A model generated the notes under the pieces. It was not told the DNA's origin and ran no database searches. It saw only the letters and a list, made by a program, of their open reading frames with translations. DNA of 64,000 nucleotides. Source: Gemmatimonadota bacterium. Its GTDB lineage: Bacteria; Gemmatimonadota; Gemmatimonadetes; Gemmatimonadales; Gemmatimonadaceae. The stretch covers positions 1 through 64,000 of the forward strand of contig JAJTGR010000068.1 in the NCBI GenBank assembly GCA_021299375.1. The letters run 5' to 3'. Each line of letters opens with the position of its first letter. The first letter of the stretch is position 1. Both the position numbers and the translations under genes were made by a program. Below, piece by piece: positions 1 through 11,948 of this stretch.

Positions 1-1
1 C

Positions 2-184
2 TACCTGGATCAGGCGTTCCTGCGCGCTGGCTACAAGGCGCAGCAGGGACAGGGGCGCGGGCCGTCCATCGGCTTCGGCTTCCAGCGCGGCGCACTCGGC
101 GTGGACATCGCCCGGCGTTTCGATGCACTGTCATCCCAGCTGGGCGATCCGCCGACGTACGTGTCGCTGCGAGCGCGCTTCTGA
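2..184 (+). CDS. C-terminal end of a probable outer-membrane protein (partial)
   Basis: Only the last 60 residues are in the window; the gene begins to the left. The visible part alternates polar and apolar residues and ends in Phe (final residues YVSLRARF), as is usual for the last strand of an outer-membrane beta-barrel recognised by BamA. The stop TGA shares one base with the ATG of the next gene, so the two are probably co-transcribed. The family cannot be named from this fragment; a PorV/UPF0164-like protein is possible. The barrel assignment is inference from composition and the C-terminal Phe. Confidence 0.5.
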   Translation, partial: YLDQAFLRAGYKAQQGQGRGPSIGFGFQRGALGVDIARRFDALSSQLGDPPTYVSLRARF

Positions 185-1092
185 TGACTCCACACCGGCT
201 CATCGTGGCGGCGCTGATCTGTGGCATCGGTGCCGCCACTGGGCTCCCCTCGGTGACGAGCGCGCAGGCAACCCCCGTCGCACTGCGCTCCCGCGGCTCC
301 GCCGAACGCCGAGATCCGCCGGGGTGGCCGGCGCCGATGGCGCCGGCCACCGGCGCCGCCCCGTGGTGGGCGCCGGTCGTTTCTCTCGTCGTCCCGGGGT
401 CAGGCCAATATGCCCTGAAGCAGCAGCGGAGTGTTGCCTACGTGGTGGCCGAGGGGTTCTTGGTCCTGCAGTATCGCAATGCCCAGCGCGACGGGAATCG
501 AGAGCGCGACGCCTACCGTACCCTCGCGGCCGACGTGGCGCGGCGGCGTTTCGGGGGGACGCGACCGCTCGGGGACTGGGACTACTACGAGAGCCTCGAG
601 CAGTTCGTCGAGAGTGGCGCGTTTGACCGGGTGCCTGGCGGTGCGGTGGATCCGGAAACCGATCCGACCACCTACAACGGAACGCGCTGGCTGCTGGCCA
701 GGCAGACCTTCTGGCGCGACCCGGACGCACCCCCGCTGGTCTCCAGTCCGGAGTACCAGCGTGCCCTCGCGTTCTATCTGCAGTCGGCGGTGCGCGAGGA
801 ATTCCGCTGGAGTTGGCGAGATGAGCAGCTCGCGCAGAATGTCTACATCGAGACGATCCGGAGTGCGAACCGCAGCTACCAGCGGGCGGTGAACATGCTG
901 GGCGTGGTGGCGGTCAACCATCTGGTCAGTCTCGTCGACGCGTACGTGAATGTCCGGATCCGTCGCTTCGGCGGTGTCGGCGTGGGTGGGCTCCAGGTGG
1001 AACAGGTGCATACCGGTTTTGCGCCCGTTGGTGACCCTGCCGCCGGGCAGGGACGCTGGCAGGCAACCATTCGGCTGACGACTGGCCGCTGA
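184..1092 (+). CDS. Exported hypothetical protein, DUF5683-like
   Basis: 302 residues. The N-terminus is a hydrophobic stretch (about residues 5-27) ending in an Ala-Gln-Ala like cleavage area, so the protein is probably exported. After a Pro/Ala-rich linker comes SLVVPGSGQY (about 68-77). It resembles the Pro-Gly-x-Gly-Gln-Tyr signature of DUF5683 proteins, small membrane or periplasmic proteins of unknown function. A second hydrophobic patch, NHLVSLVDAYVNVRI (about 245-259), also fits that family. The middle is rich in Trp, Tyr and Arg with no catalytic motif I recognise. The start overlaps the upstream stop by one base (TGATG), indicating translational coupling. The function is unknown, and the family link rests on motif memory only. 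Confidence 0.6.
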   Translation: MTPHRLIVAALICGIGAATGLPSVTSAQATPVALRSRGSAERRDPPGWPAPMAPATGAAPWWAPVVSLVVPGSGQYALKQQRSVAYVVAEGFLVLQYRNAQRDGNRERDAYRTLAADVARRRFGGTRPLGDWDYYESLEQFVESGAFDRVPGGAVDPETDPTTYNGTRWLLARQTFWRDPDAPPLVSSPEYQRALAFYLQSAVREEFRWSWRDEQLAQNVYIETIRSANRSYQRAVNMLGVVAVNHLVSLVDAYVNVRIRRFGGVGVGGLQVEQVHTGFAPVGDPAAGQGRWQATIRLTTGR

Positions 1093-1250
1093 GGCCTTCG
1101 GGCGTGGGCGCCATCACGTGGTGATGTGCCGCACATCGTGGCGAATGGTGGACGGTGATCGTCAGCAGGTACGCACGATGCCGGCTGGTCGACTGACGGC
1201 CGGGGAGTACACAGGCAATCCGGCCTGTCCTCCGTCCCATTGGTCCTGCA

Positions 1251-2297
1251 ATGACGCCGACCGCCAACGAACAGAGCGCGATGTACCTGACGCGACGTCC
1301 GGTGGAGCCTGTCTGGTTGTCCTCCTGGTGGGCCACGCTTGATGGCGTACGCCAGCGGACGGCCGATCCGGATCGGGTCGTGGCGCAAGCGCTCAAGGCG
1401 CGTCCCCGCGTGATCGTGATCGACGCCGGACTGTCGGAGGATGATGCAGCGGCGGACCCCCAGTGGACGCAGAAGGCGTTGGCGACCTGTCGCCGGCTCA
1501 AGCGGGATGCCTACACGGGGATCGTGCCGGTGCTGCTGATCGTCCCACCTGCGGCCTTTGCCGATGCCTTCGCCGCCGGTGCCGACGAGGTGCTTCGCAC
1601 CGACGTGGCGTGTGACGAGGCCACCGCGCGCTTGCAAGCCATGTTGCGGCGAAGTGATCGGGACACTGATGTGAACCCGTCGACGCGCCTGCCCGGGGCG
1701 CGGGAGATCGAGGCGGAACTGGCGCGCCGTGTTGCCGCCGGGGAGCCGTTCGCCGCCTGCTACGCGGACCTCGATCATTTCAAGGAATTCAACGATCGCT
1801 ACGGGTATCATCACGGCGATCAGGTCATCCGGCTGGTGGCTCGCATCCTGCACGATGTGGTGACGGGGCTCTGCCCCGGCGAAGGTTTTGTGGGGCACAT
1901 CGGCGGGGATGACTTTCTCTTCACCATCCCCCTCGCCGGGGTGACGCGCGTCTGCGACGAGATCGTGCAGGTCTTCGATGAATTGGCGCGGTGGCAGTAT
2001 TCCGAGCAGGACCGTCGCGTGGGATATTTCTTTGGCAAGGATCGCCGTGGGCAGTTGCATCGCGTTCCGTTGATGACGCTGTCGATCGGGGTGGTCACCA
2101 ACGAGCGGCGTCACTTCTCCCGTGGGATCGAGGTCAGCGAGTTGGCGACGGAAATGAAGAGCTACGCGAAGACGCTGCGGGGGTCCGTGTGGGCGGTGGA
2201 TCGGCGACGTGACGAGCCGGCGGCGCCCGGCGTGCTCCGCGCGGACAGCGCGCGCGACTGGACGACCACGCGTGTATCGGGAGGAGACAAGTCATGA
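1251..2297 (+). CDS. Degenerate receiver plus GGDEF-family (GGDDF) protein
   Basis: 348 residues. Residues 1 to about 140 resemble a response-regulator receiver fold with VIVIDAGL at the phospho-acceptor position, but the N-terminal acidic pair and the conserved Lys are not evident. The second half is a GGDEF domain: YADLDHFKEFNDRYG from residue 171, then GGDDF at 218-222 instead of GG(D/E)EF. In the family the fourth residue is usually the Glu that supports catalysis, and no RxxD inhibitory site stands before it, so cyclic-di-GMP synthesis is uncertain. It may be an active variant or a nucleotide-binding sensor. The ATG at 1251 has no clear ribosome site; an in-frame ATG at 1281 is an alternative. 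The stop overlaps the next gene by 4 bp. Confidence 0.8.
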   Translation: MTPTANEQSAMYLTRRPVEPVWLSSWWATLDGVRQRTADPDRVVAQALKARPRVIVIDAGLSEDDAAADPQWTQKALATCRRLKRDAYTGIVPVLLIVPPAAFADAFAAGADEVLRTDVACDEATARLQAMLRRSDRDTDVNPSTRLPGAREIEAELARRVAAGEPFAACYADLDHFKEFNDRYGYHHGDQVIRLVARILHDVVTGLCPGEGFVGHIGGDDFLFTIPLAGVTRVCDEIVQVFDELARWQYSEQDRRVGYFFGKDRRGQLHRVPLMTLSIGVVTNERRHFSRGIEVSELATEMKSYAKTLRGSVWAVDRRRDEPAAPGVLRADSARDWTTTRVSGGDKS

Positions 2298-2989
2298 CGA
2301 TCGCCTGTCCGGAATGCCGGTCCGTCTTCCGGGTCGATCCGGCGAAGGTTCCGGCAACCGGGGTGCGGGCGCGGTGCTCCGTGTGTGGTGGCGTGATCGC
2401 CATCGCGGGCGGCAGCCTGCCGGTGGCCGTCACCCCAGTTTCCTCGGTTGGCACCGTGCCGCCTCTCGCCGGGGGGACGGGGAGGGCGTCAGGTGCGACC
2501 CCGATCGGCCAGCAGTCTGCCCGGGCGCCGACACCCATTGGGTTGTCGGCGGTACGTGCCACGCCCCCGGTGGCCGCCCCGCCGCCCGTCTCGGAGGTAC
2601 GGACGGAGCACACGGAGGCGATACCGGTGCCGCCGCTCGGAGGTACGGCGCGAGGTGATTCGCCGGTCACGCGACCGGCGGAGGACGGCGGGCACTCGGT
2701 CGGTACCCCGTCGTCCGGCAAGCGGGCGATCAACCCGTTTCTGCGGGTGGACCCGTCGCAACGCGCCCGGCGCCTGGCTCGTGCCCTCGTGTCGGATCTG
2801 GTCGCCTATCACCCGCAGAAGCGGGAGGAAGGGTTGCGCGACGGTACGCTCCGGCAGCTTTTCCGGGATGAGATCAAGAAGAGCTACGAGGAGTACGTGG
2901 AACAGGTCGGACGCGAGGCGGCGGAAGGCGCGCCGCACTTCCGTGAGGCGCTCAACGAGATTCTGGCCGGAGGTCGGCGGATCTTCTGA
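2294..2989 (+). CDS. MJ0042-type zinc-ribbon protein
   Basis: 231 residues. A short zinc ribbon opens the protein with Cys5, Cys8, Cys28 and Cys31 (CPEC and CSVC), the pattern of the MJ0042 family. Residues 40-145 are a low-complexity linker rich in Pro, Ala, Gly and Thr. The last about 85 residues form a charged helical domain starting at NPFLRVDPSQRARRLARAL and ending in Phe. This architecture is common in Gemmatimonadota, Myxococcota and relatives, and its role is not established. The ATG overlaps the GGDDF gene stop (ATGA), so the two probably form one transcript. A link to that signalling protein is inferred from coupling only. Confidence 0.75.
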   Translation: MTIACPECRSVFRVDPAKVPATGVRARCSVCGGVIAIAGGSLPVAVTPVSSVGTVPPLAGGTGRASGATPIGQQSARAPTPIGLSAVRATPPVAAPPPVSEVRTEHTEAIPVPPLGGTARGDSPVTRPAEDGGHSVGTPSSGKRAINPFLRVDPSQRARRLARALVSDLVAYHPQKREEGLRDGTLRQLFRDEIKKSYEEYVEQVGREAAEGAPHFREALNEILAGGRRIF

Positions 2990-3073
2990 ATGTCGGGTCG
3001 TGACTGTTCGCCCGTGAGCCAACCGGATAGTTTGCAGCGTATCACGGGCAGGTTGCGCAGCAGGCACATGTCG

Positions 3074-3101
3074 GGCCGCTTTCCCCCTGCGGAAGGCGGC
3101 C
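3074..3101 (+). other. Hairpin upstream of prfB
   Basis: An 11-bp stem (3074-3084 with 3091-3101, one G-U pair) closes a 6-base loop in the 134-bp gap before prfB. No T-tract follows, so it is more likely a leader or spacer structure than a terminator. The rest of the gap holds nothing recognisable except the GGAGG ribosome site at 3114-3118. Confidence 0.35.
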
Positions 3102-3123
3102 TGCGTCGTACGTGGAGGCATGC

Positions 3124-4249
3124 ATGCAGGATGGCGAACGGCTGAAGGTGCTGGCGCGGTCGGAGGAACGACTCGCGGACATGCGGAGGTATCTTTGACG
3201 TCGACGCCAAGCGCTCGACGCTGAACGCGTATGAGGAGGAGATGGCCGACGCGGCGTTCTGGAACGACCAGGAGCACGCGCGCGAGATCGTCCAGCAGGT
3301 CAAGGTGCTCAAGGGCTGGGTCGAGCCGATGGATTCGCTCACTGCGCGCATTGCCGGGGCACGTGAGCTCGATGAACTGCTCGCGCTGGAGCCCGACGCA
3401 GGCATGAACACCGACCTCGATACCGAAGTGGAGCGCATCGTGTCCGAACTCGATGCCTTCGAACTCAAGTCGCTGTTGCGCGGCAAGGACGACTATCGCG
3501 ACGCGCAGGTGGAGATTTCGGCCGGCGCCGGTGGCACGGAGGCGCAGGACTGGGCGTCCATGCTGCTCCGCCTCTACACACGGTGGGCTGAACGCAAGGG
3601 CTTCGAGATCGAGATGCTCGACCTCAGCGAGGGTGAGGAAGCCGGCATCAAGGGCGCCGTCATGGAGATCAAGGGCCAGTACGCGTATGGCTTCCTGCGG
3701 CCCGAGTCGGGGGTACACCGTCTCGTGCGAATTTCCCCGTTCGACTCGCAGGCGCGTCGTCACACCAGCTTTGCGTCGGTGTTCGTATATCCCGTGGTCA
3801 ACGAGGAAATCAACATCGAGATCCGCGACGATGACCTCAAGATCGATGTCTACCGTGCCTCGGGCGCGGGAGGGCAGCACGTCAACAAGACGTCGTCCGC
3901 GGTACGCATCACGCACCTGCCCACCGGCATCGTCTGCGCGTCGCAACAGGAGCGTTCGCAGTTCAAGAACAAGGCGACGGCCATGAAGCAGCTGAAGAAC
4001 CGTCTGTACCAGCTCGAGGCGGAGAAGCAGGCGGCGGTGAAGGCCGCGTTTGATGCCAACAAGCAGGACGTCACCTTCGGCAGCCAGATCCGCAGCTACG
4101 TCTTCCAACCGTACACGATGGTCAACGATCACCGTACCGAGCTCAAGATCGCCGACGTGCAGCGGGTCATGGATGGGGACATCGACCCATTCATCCAGGC
4201 ATACCTGAAGCAGGAGAGCGAAGCGAGCGCGCAAGGAGGCGTGTCGTGA
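3124..4249 (+). CDS. prfB: Peptide chain release factor 2 (programmed +1 frameshift)
   Basis: RF2 ends translation at UGA and UAA on the ribosome. The reading frame begins at ATG 3124 behind GGAGG (3114-3118), encodes 24 residues, and meets an in-frame TGA at 3196-3198. Skipping T3196 joins it to the main frame (3197-4249), giving 374 residues, close to the usual 365. The joined N-terminus (ADMRRYL then [16 protein letters not shown]) matches RF2. The SPF anticodon-like motif (RISPFDSQ) and GGQ at about 249-251 are present. An internal ATG at 3242 would lose the conserved N-terminal helix, so I reject it as the start. The stop overlaps lysS by 4 bp. Coordinates span the whole gene including the shifted base. 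Confidence 0.95.
3184..3199 (+). promoter_or_regulatory. RF2 programmed frameshift element
   Basis: CGGAGG, TAT, CTT, TGA, C in the zero frame: an internal Shine-Dalgarno-like GGAGG three bases before the slippery CTT and the in-frame UGA followed by C. This is the autoregulatory layout known from E. coli prfB. Low RF2 lets the ribosome slip +1 at CUU-U; high RF2 terminates at the UGA. Confidence 0.93.
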
Positions 4250-5775
4250 GCGACGCGGCGCAGGGCGGCGAGCCCGGGGCGGAGCCGCGCCAGGAGCTCA
4301 ACTTCGTGATGCAGGCGCGGCGCGAGAAGCTCGAGCGTCTGCGGGCGGCCGGCGTCGAACCGTTCGGCTATGCCTTCGACCGCACGCACACGGCCAGCGA
4401 GGCGGTTGCGGCGCTCGGCCACAGCGAGGAAGGGCCCGAGGTGGCCGTTGCCGGACGGCTCGTCTCATGGCGCAGCCAGGGCAAGACGGCGTTTGCGCAC
4501 CTGGCCGACATGGACGGGCGCGTCCAGCTGTATTTCCGCAGGGACGAGATCGGTGAGGCGCTGTTCACGCAGCTCGGGGACTACGATCTGGGCGACTGGG
4601 TCGGCGTCCGGGGCGCCATGATGCGCACACGCACCGGCGAGGCGACGGTGAAAGTCGCGCATGTCGAGCTGCTTGCGAAGTCGCTGCGACCGCTGCCGCT
4701 CGGGAAGGAGCAGATCGTGGATGGGCAGGTCGTGCGCTACTCCACGTTTGCCGACACCGAGCAACGGGCGCGTCAGCGCTACGCCGACCTCGCCGTGCAC
4801 CCGGAAGTGCGCGCGCTCTTCCGGGCCCGCTCCGTCCTGACACGCGCCATGCGTACACACCTTGACAGCCTTGGCTATCTCGAGGTGGAGACGCCGGTAC
4901 TGCAGCCGCTCTACGGGGGGGCAGCGGCCCGCCCGTTCGTCACGCACCACAACACGCTTGACATGCCGCTCTATCTCCGCATCGCGGACGAGCTGTATCT
5001 CAAGCGGCTCATCGTGGGCGGCTTCGAGCGCGTATACGAGATCGGCCATGACTTTCGCAATGAGGGCATCGACCGGACGCACAATCCGGAGTTCACGATG
5101 CTCGAGTTCTATGAAGCATTCGCGGATTACACGACGATGATGGCGCGGGTCGAGTCGCTGCTGGTCGCGGCGGCCGAGGCCATCCGCGCCATCCCGATCG
5201 TCGGTGACACGGTCCCGGCACTCGTCACGCCGTTCCCGCGGATCGAGTGGGTGCCCAGCCTCTCGAAGGCGGCCGGGGCCGACGTGATGGGGGTGACGGA
5301 CGCCGACCTGCGCACCATGGCGGAGCGCATCGGCGTGCAGAAGGTGGGGACGCTGAGCCGTCCCAAGGTGCTCGACGAGATGTTCCAGGCGCTCGTGGAA
5401 TCGAAGATCGAGACGCCCACGTTCGTGGTGGATTATCCGAAGGAGCTCTCGCCGTTGGCCAAGCCGAAGCGCGGCGGCCCCGAGGGTATCACGGAGCGGT
5501 TCGAGCTCTTTGCACGCGGCAAGGAACTCGCGAATGCCTTTTCCGAGCTCAACGACCCCATCGACCAGCGCGAGCGGTTCGAGGCGCAGGCGGCGTTGCG
5601 GGCGGCGGGCGACGACGAGGCCAGCGGGGTGGACGAGGATTACCTGCGCGCCATGGAGTACGGCATGCCGCCCACCGGCGGCGTCGGTATCGGCATCGAT
5701 CGGCTGTTCATGTATCTCACGGACACCCCGAACATCCGGGATGTGATCCTGTTCCCCACCATGCGTCCCGAGTGA
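4246..5775 (+). CDS. lysS: Lysyl-tRNA synthetase, class II
   Basis: 509 residues, normal for bacterial class II LysRS, which charges tRNA-Lys in the cytoplasm. An OB-fold anticodon-binding domain fills about residues 60-165 ([18 protein letters not shown]). The class II catalytic core follows: motif 2 around [20 protein letters not shown], and motif 3 near the C-terminus ([15 protein letters not shown]). The GTG start at 4246 overlaps the prfB stop (GTGA), so translation is coupled. Pairing of prfB and lysS is common in bacteria. Nothing suggests the PoxA/EpmA paralogue, since the OB domain is present. Confidence 0.97.
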   Translation: MSDAAQGGEPGAEPRQELNFVMQARREKLERLRAAGVEPFGYAFDRTHTASEAVAALGHSEEGPEVAVAGRLVSWRSQGKTAFAHLADMDGRVQLYFRRDEIGEALFTQLGDYDLGDWVGVRGAMMRTRTGEATVKVAHVELLAKSLRPLPLGKEQIVDGQVVRYSTFADTEQRARQRYADLAVHPEVRALFRARSVLTRAMRTHLDSLGYLEVETPVLQPLYGGAAARPFVTHHNTLDMPLYLRIADELYLKRLIVGGFERVYEIGHDFRNEGIDRTHNPEFTMLEFYEAFADYTTMMARVESLLVAAAEAIRAIPIVGDTVPALVTPFPRIEWVPSLSKAAGADVMGVTDADLRTMAERIGVQKVGTLSRPKVLDEMFQALVESKIETPTFVVDYPKELSPLAKPKRGGPEGITERFELFARGKELANAFSELNDPIDQRERFEAQAALRAAGDDEASGVDEDYLRAMEYGMPPTGGVGIGIDRLFMYLTDTPNIRDVILFPTMRPE

Positions 5776-5793
5776 TATGCCGGTGAGGAAGGC

Positions 5794-7044
5794 GTGAAGG
5801 GACTCGAACTGTCGATCGCCTGGCGCTATCTTCGCAGCCGTCGCGGGTCCCGGTTGCTGTCGCTCATCAGCGTCATCGCCATCGGCGGCGTACTGGTGGG
5901 CGTCAGCGCGCTTATCGTCATCATGGGTGTCATGAATGGCCTCCAGCGGGACCTGCGCGAGAAGATCCTGGTGGGCAGCCCCGACCTTCGCGTGCTGCCA
6001 TACGGGAGTGACATGCGCATGGCCGACTGGGAGCGGATCCGCGCCAAGGTCCAGGCGACGCCGGGCGTTGTGCGGGTGGCGCCGTTTGTGCAGACGCAGG
6101 GGCTCGTCCGCAACCTCGGCGGGTACATGGTCGGCACCCAGGTGGTCGGGATCGATCCTGCCGGGACCGCGGGCAGCGACGTGACCACGATTCGCGAGCA
6201 TGCCATTCTCGGGGACTTCTCGTTCCGCCGCGACAGCGTGGCGCTGCCGGGTGCCGTGCTGGGGAAGCTGCTGGCGTCGAAGCTCAATGCCTTTCCGGGC
6301 GACACGGTCGTTCTGCTGGGCGCGGCGGGGCTCGACATGAATGCGTCCACGGGGGCGGTCATTCCACGCGCGGACAGTGTCGTGGTGTCGGGGGTCTTCG
6401 AGACCGGCATGTACGAGTACGACGATGCGTACCTGTATCTGGACCTGGAGACGACGCAGCGATTCGCGGGGCTTGGCACCGACGTCACCGGGTTGGAAGT
6501 GCGGACGACCGACCGGTGGCGGGCGCCGATCGTGGCGGATTCGCTGCGTGCCTCGGTCGATGCGCCGGTGCGCGCGGTGGATTGGCAGGAACAGAACCGG
6601 TCGCTGTTCCAGGCGCTCAAGCTCGAGAAGCTGGGGATGAGCGTGATCCTGCTGCTGATCGTCCTGGTGGCGGCGTTCAACATCGTGAGTACGCTGACCA
6701 TGGTGGTGGCCGACAAGACACGGGAAATCGGGATTCTCCGCGCCATGGGGATGCCGGCGACCTCGATCCGGCGCATCTTCCTGTATCAGGGCGTGGTCGT
6801 CGGGGCGGTCGGCACGGGTGGCGGGTTGGCGCTCGGCCTCGGCCTCGCGCTGTTACTCGAGAGGTACCGACTGATTTCGCTCGATCCGAGTGTCTACTTC
6901 ATCGATCACCTGCCGGTGGCCATCGAGCTGGCGGACGTGGCGCTGATCGTGGTGTCGAGTCTGCTGATCGCGGCCGTGGCTACGCTCTATCCGGCGTCGC
7001 AGGCGGCGAAGCTCTATCCGGTGGAGGCCATCCGGCATGAGTAA
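5794..7044 (+). CDS. LolC/LolE-type lipoprotein-releasing ABC permease
   Basis: 416 residues. Family members pull mature lipoproteins out of the inner membrane and hand them to LolA. The topology is one N-terminal membrane segment (about 22-48, LLSLISVIAIGGVLVGVSAL), a large periplasmic MacB-like domain, then three C-terminal segments (FtsX domain; the first near SVILLLIVLVAAFNIVSTL). The start is a GTG after GAGGAAGG. The stop lies inside the first codons of the ATPase gene (8-bp overlap). Only one permease gene is present, so it probably works as a homodimer (LolF-like) rather than a LolC/LolE pair; that is inference. Confidence 0.88.
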   Translation: MKGLELSIAWRYLRSRRGSRLLSLISVIAIGGVLVGVSALIVIMGVMNGLQRDLREKILVGSPDLRVLPYGSDMRMADWERIRAKVQATPGVVRVAPFVQTQGLVRNLGGYMVGTQVVGIDPAGTAGSDVTTIREHAILGDFSFRRDSVALPGAVLGKLLASKLNAFPGDTVVLLGAAGLDMNASTGAVIPRADSVVVSGVFETGMYEYDDAYLYLDLETTQRFAGLGTDVTGLEVRTTDRWRAPIVADSLRASVDAPVRAVDWQEQNRSLFQALKLEKLGMSVILLLIVLVAAFNIVSTLTMVVADKTREIGILRAMGMPATSIRRIFLYQGVVVGAVGTGGGLALGLGLALLLERYRLISLDPSVYFIDHLPVAIELADVALIVVSSLLIAAVATLYPASQAAKLYPVEAIRHE

Positions 7045-7780
7045 TGCCCCGGTGTCGGCCGCCGCTGCCGCCGGTCTGGCGGACGCTCCAGTTATTGAGG
7101 CGTTCGGCCTCGTCAAGGAGTTTCGCGGAGGTGATGGCGGCGTCATCCGGGTGCTCAACGAGGTGGCGCTGACCGTCGGCCGCGGCGAGATGGTGGCGAT
7201 CGTCGGAGAGAGCGGGGCGGGCAAGAGCACCCTGCTGCACATGCTTGGCGCGCTGGAGCGCCCCTCCGCTGGCCGGGTTCGTCTGGGTGGACAGGCGGTG
7301 GAGTCCCTGAACGAGGAAGCGCTCGACGCCCTTCGGAACCGCACGGTGGGGTTTGTCTTTCAATTCCATCATCTGCTGCGCGAGTTCTCCGCCGTGGAGA
7401 ATGTGATGATGCCGTTGCGGATCGCGGGGGTGCCGGACCGGGAGGCGCGCGAGCGGGCCGAGGCGCTGCTCGAGCGGGTCGGCCTCGCGTCGCGCCTGCA
7501 CCACCGGCCGGGTGCGCTGTCGGGCGGTGAACAGCAGCGGACGGCGGTGGCACGGGCGCTGGCTGCTCGGCCGGCCGTCCTGCTGGCTGATGAGCCAAGC
7601 GGGAATCTGGATCGACACAATGCCGAGCAGTTGCATGACCTGTTCGCCGAGCTGGCGCGTGACCAGTCACTCGGGCTGGTGGTGGTCACCCATAATCAAT
7701 CGCTGGCTGCGCGCGCCGATCGGGCGCTATCGTTGGAAGGGGGACGGTTGGTCGAGTCGGACGTTCGGGAGGTGGGCTGA
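7037..7780 (+). CDS. lolD: LolD-type ABC transporter ATPase
   Basis: 247 residues, cytoplasmic ATPase partner of the preceding permease. Walker A is GESGAGKST (about 56-64), the signature is LSGGEQQR, and Walker B is VLLADEPSGNLD; the Gly-Asn-Leu-Asp ending is typical of the LolD/MacB/FtsE group. It follows the permease with an 8-bp overlap, so the assignment to lipoprotein release is firm by context. Some 20 residues precede the canonical domain start. FtsE is excluded by the partner type. The stop shares one base with mcsA. Confidence 0.92.
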   Translation: MSNAPVSAAAAAGLADAPVIEAFGLVKEFRGGDGGVIRVLNEVALTVGRGEMVAIVGESGAGKSTLLHMLGALERPSAGRVRLGGQAVESLNEEALDALRNRTVGFVFQFHHLLREFSAVENVMMPLRIAGVPDREARERAEALLERVGLASRLHHRPGALSGGEQQRTAVARALAARPAVLLADEPSGNLDRHNAEQLHDLFAELARDQSLGLVVVTHNQSLAARADRALSLEGGRLVESDVREVG

Positions 7781-8265
7781 TGCTCTGCGACCACTGCAAC
7801 GAGCGCGATGCCGTCGTGCACCTCACGCGGATCGTGGACAATGCCGTCACGCAGCTCCATCTGTGCGAGAAGTGCGCGGCCGCGAAGGGGGTGGAGACCA
7901 CGCTCGCGGTGCCGCAGCATCCGCTCGGTGACATCCTGCAGGCAGTGCAGCAGCAGGCCGCCTCGACCGGTGTGGACGCCGCGGCCTGCAGCTTCTGCGG
8001 CGCCACGGCGCGCGATTTTCGGGCCAGCGGGCGTTTGGGATGCCCCCACTGCTACGACGCGATGGAGCAGAGTCTGCGCGAGCTGCTCCGGCGGCTGCAC
8101 GGCAGCTCCCGGCATGTCGGCCAGCGGTACGACCCGCCGGCGACGCATCTCGTCGAGAAACCCGATACGCTGCACGATCTTCGGGATCGGCTGCGTCGGG
8201 CGGTGGACGCCGAGCAGTTCGAACTGGCCGCGGAGCTTCGCGACCGCATCCGGGTACTGGAATGA
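7780..8265 (+). CDS. mcsA: McsA-like zinc protein, activator of protein arginine kinase
   Basis: 161 residues. Two pairs of CxxC zinc motifs come first (MLCDHC, LHLCEKC, then CSFC and LGCPHC). The C-terminus is a UVR motif (LRDRLRRAVDAEQFELAAEL). This is the McsA layout. In Bacillus McsA binds and activates the arginine kinase McsB. The gene directly precedes mcsB with a 4-bp overlap and is followed by clpC, which confirms the assignment. Unlike in Firmicutes, no ctsR repressor gene precedes it; lolD does. Confidence 0.9.
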   Translation: MLCDHCNERDAVVHLTRIVDNAVTQLHLCEKCAAAKGVETTLAVPQHPLGDILQAVQQQAASTGVDAAACSFCGATARDFRASGRLGCPHCYDAMEQSLRELLRRLHGSSRHVGQRYDPPATHLVEKPDTLHDLRDRLRRAVDAEQFELAAELRDRIRVLE

Positions 8266-9362
8266 GCGGTCCGCAGCCAGGATTGGATCTGTCACTGCTT
8301 CCGGACGGCGGGGTTCGGTGGCTCGATGCGTCGGGCCCGCACAGCGACATCGTGATTTCGACCCGCATGCGTCTGGCGCGGAACGTCTCCGGGTACGCGT
8401 TCACGGGGCGGGCGCGGGAGGGCGAACGACTGCGCATGCTGGCGCAGGTACGGGATGCACTCTCGGCGGTGCCGTCACTGCGTGGGAGCGTCCTGCTTCG
8501 TCTCGAGGGCCTGCCGACGGTGGACCGGCAGCTGCTTCACGAGCGCCATCTGGTCAGCAAGGAGCTGGCGGGGCTCGATGCGCAGCATCCGGTCCGGACG
8601 GGCGCGGCCGTGTTCCTCGGGGAGTCGGTCGGACTGCTTGTCAACGAGGAAGACCACCTGCGCCTGCAGTCGCTGCGCTCGGGCTTTGCGGTGCCGCAGG
8701 CCTTCGAGACGGTGCGCCAGCTCGATCAGGAACTGGGGTCCCAGGTGCCCTATGCGTTTCACCGGGAATTCGGGTTCCTCACGGCCTGCCCGACCAACGC
8801 GGGCACCGGACTGCGGGCGTCGGTGTTGATTCACCTGCCGGGGCTCGTGCTGACCAAGGAAATCGGGAAGGTGCTCGCGGGGCTCCAGCAGATGGGGCTC
8901 ACCTACCGCGGATTGTACGGAGAGGGGAGTGAAGTCGTCGGCAATTTCTTCCAGCTCTCGAACCAGACGACGCTCGGGCGCTCCGAGGAGGAGTTGCAGG
9001 ATCTTCTCGTCCGCGTCGTCCGCCATGTCATCGAGCGCGAGGAGGAAGCGCGTCGTGTGCTGGTGCGTGACGCGGGGTATATTATCGAGGACAAGTTGTG
9101 GCGCGCGTTCGGCACCTTGCGGTATGCCCGCAGTCTGACGTTCGACGAAGCCATGAACTACCTGAGTGGCGTGCGGCTGGCGGTCGGCCTGAAACTGATC
9201 ACCGGCCTCAGTGTATACACCCTCAACAAGCTCCTGATCTTTGCCCAGTCGGCCCATCTTTCCCACCTGGAAGGCAAGGTGCTGACGGACAGCGAGACCA
9301 ACTTGGCGCGCGCGCGCTACGTGCGGCAGGTGTTGGTGAGCGAAGGCAGCAGCGTCGAATGA
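8262..9362 (+). CDS. mcsB: Protein arginine kinase McsB
   Basis: 366 residues from the ATG overlapping the mcsA stop (ATGA). It belongs to the phosphagen (guanido) kinase family: [17 protein letters not shown] near residues 28-44 is the ATP-binding start, NEED (in [11 protein letters not shown]) is the substrate-loop signature, and [13 protein letters not shown] carries the conserved Cys. McsB phosphorylates arginine side chains and marks proteins for ClpCP degradation. The open frame continues upstream, but that part overlaps mcsA and is unlike the family. Partner genes lie on both sides. Confidence 0.95.
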   Translation: MSGPQPGLDLSLLPDGGVRWLDASGPHSDIVISTRMRLARNVSGYAFTGRAREGERLRMLAQVRDALSAVPSLRGSVLLRLEGLPTVDRQLLHERHLVSKELAGLDAQHPVRTGAAVFLGESVGLLVNEEDHLRLQSLRSGFAVPQAFETVRQLDQELGSQVPYAFHREFGFLTACPTNAGTGLRASVLIHLPGLVLTKEIGKVLAGLQQMGLTYRGLYGEGSEVVGNFFQLSNQTTLGRSEEELQDLLVRVVRHVIEREEEARRVLVRDAGYIIEDKLWRAFGTLRYARSLTFDEAMNYLSGVRLAVGLKLITGLSVYTLNKLLIFAQSAHLSHLEGKVLTDSETNLARARYVRQVLVSEGSSVE

Positions 9363-9390
9363 TCTGCTTCTCCACGACCCTGAGGGGACG

Positions 9391-11901
<2,511 letters not shown>

Positions 11902-11948
11902 GTCTGGGTGACATGCGGGCAACGCCCGGGGCGTCCCGGGTGTCCAAC

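Noticed and set aside
2489-4234. 581-residue open frame on the - strand
   Set aside because: It lies opposite prfB and the zinc-ribbon gene and resembles no protein; long shadows are common at this GC content.
3242-4249. Internal ATG as the prfB start
   Set aside because: It omits the conserved N-terminal helix that is encoded upstream through the +1 frameshift.
4465-6201. 578-residue open frame on the - strand
   Set aside because: It is the antisense of lysS and the Lol permease, His/Arg-rich, without family motifs.
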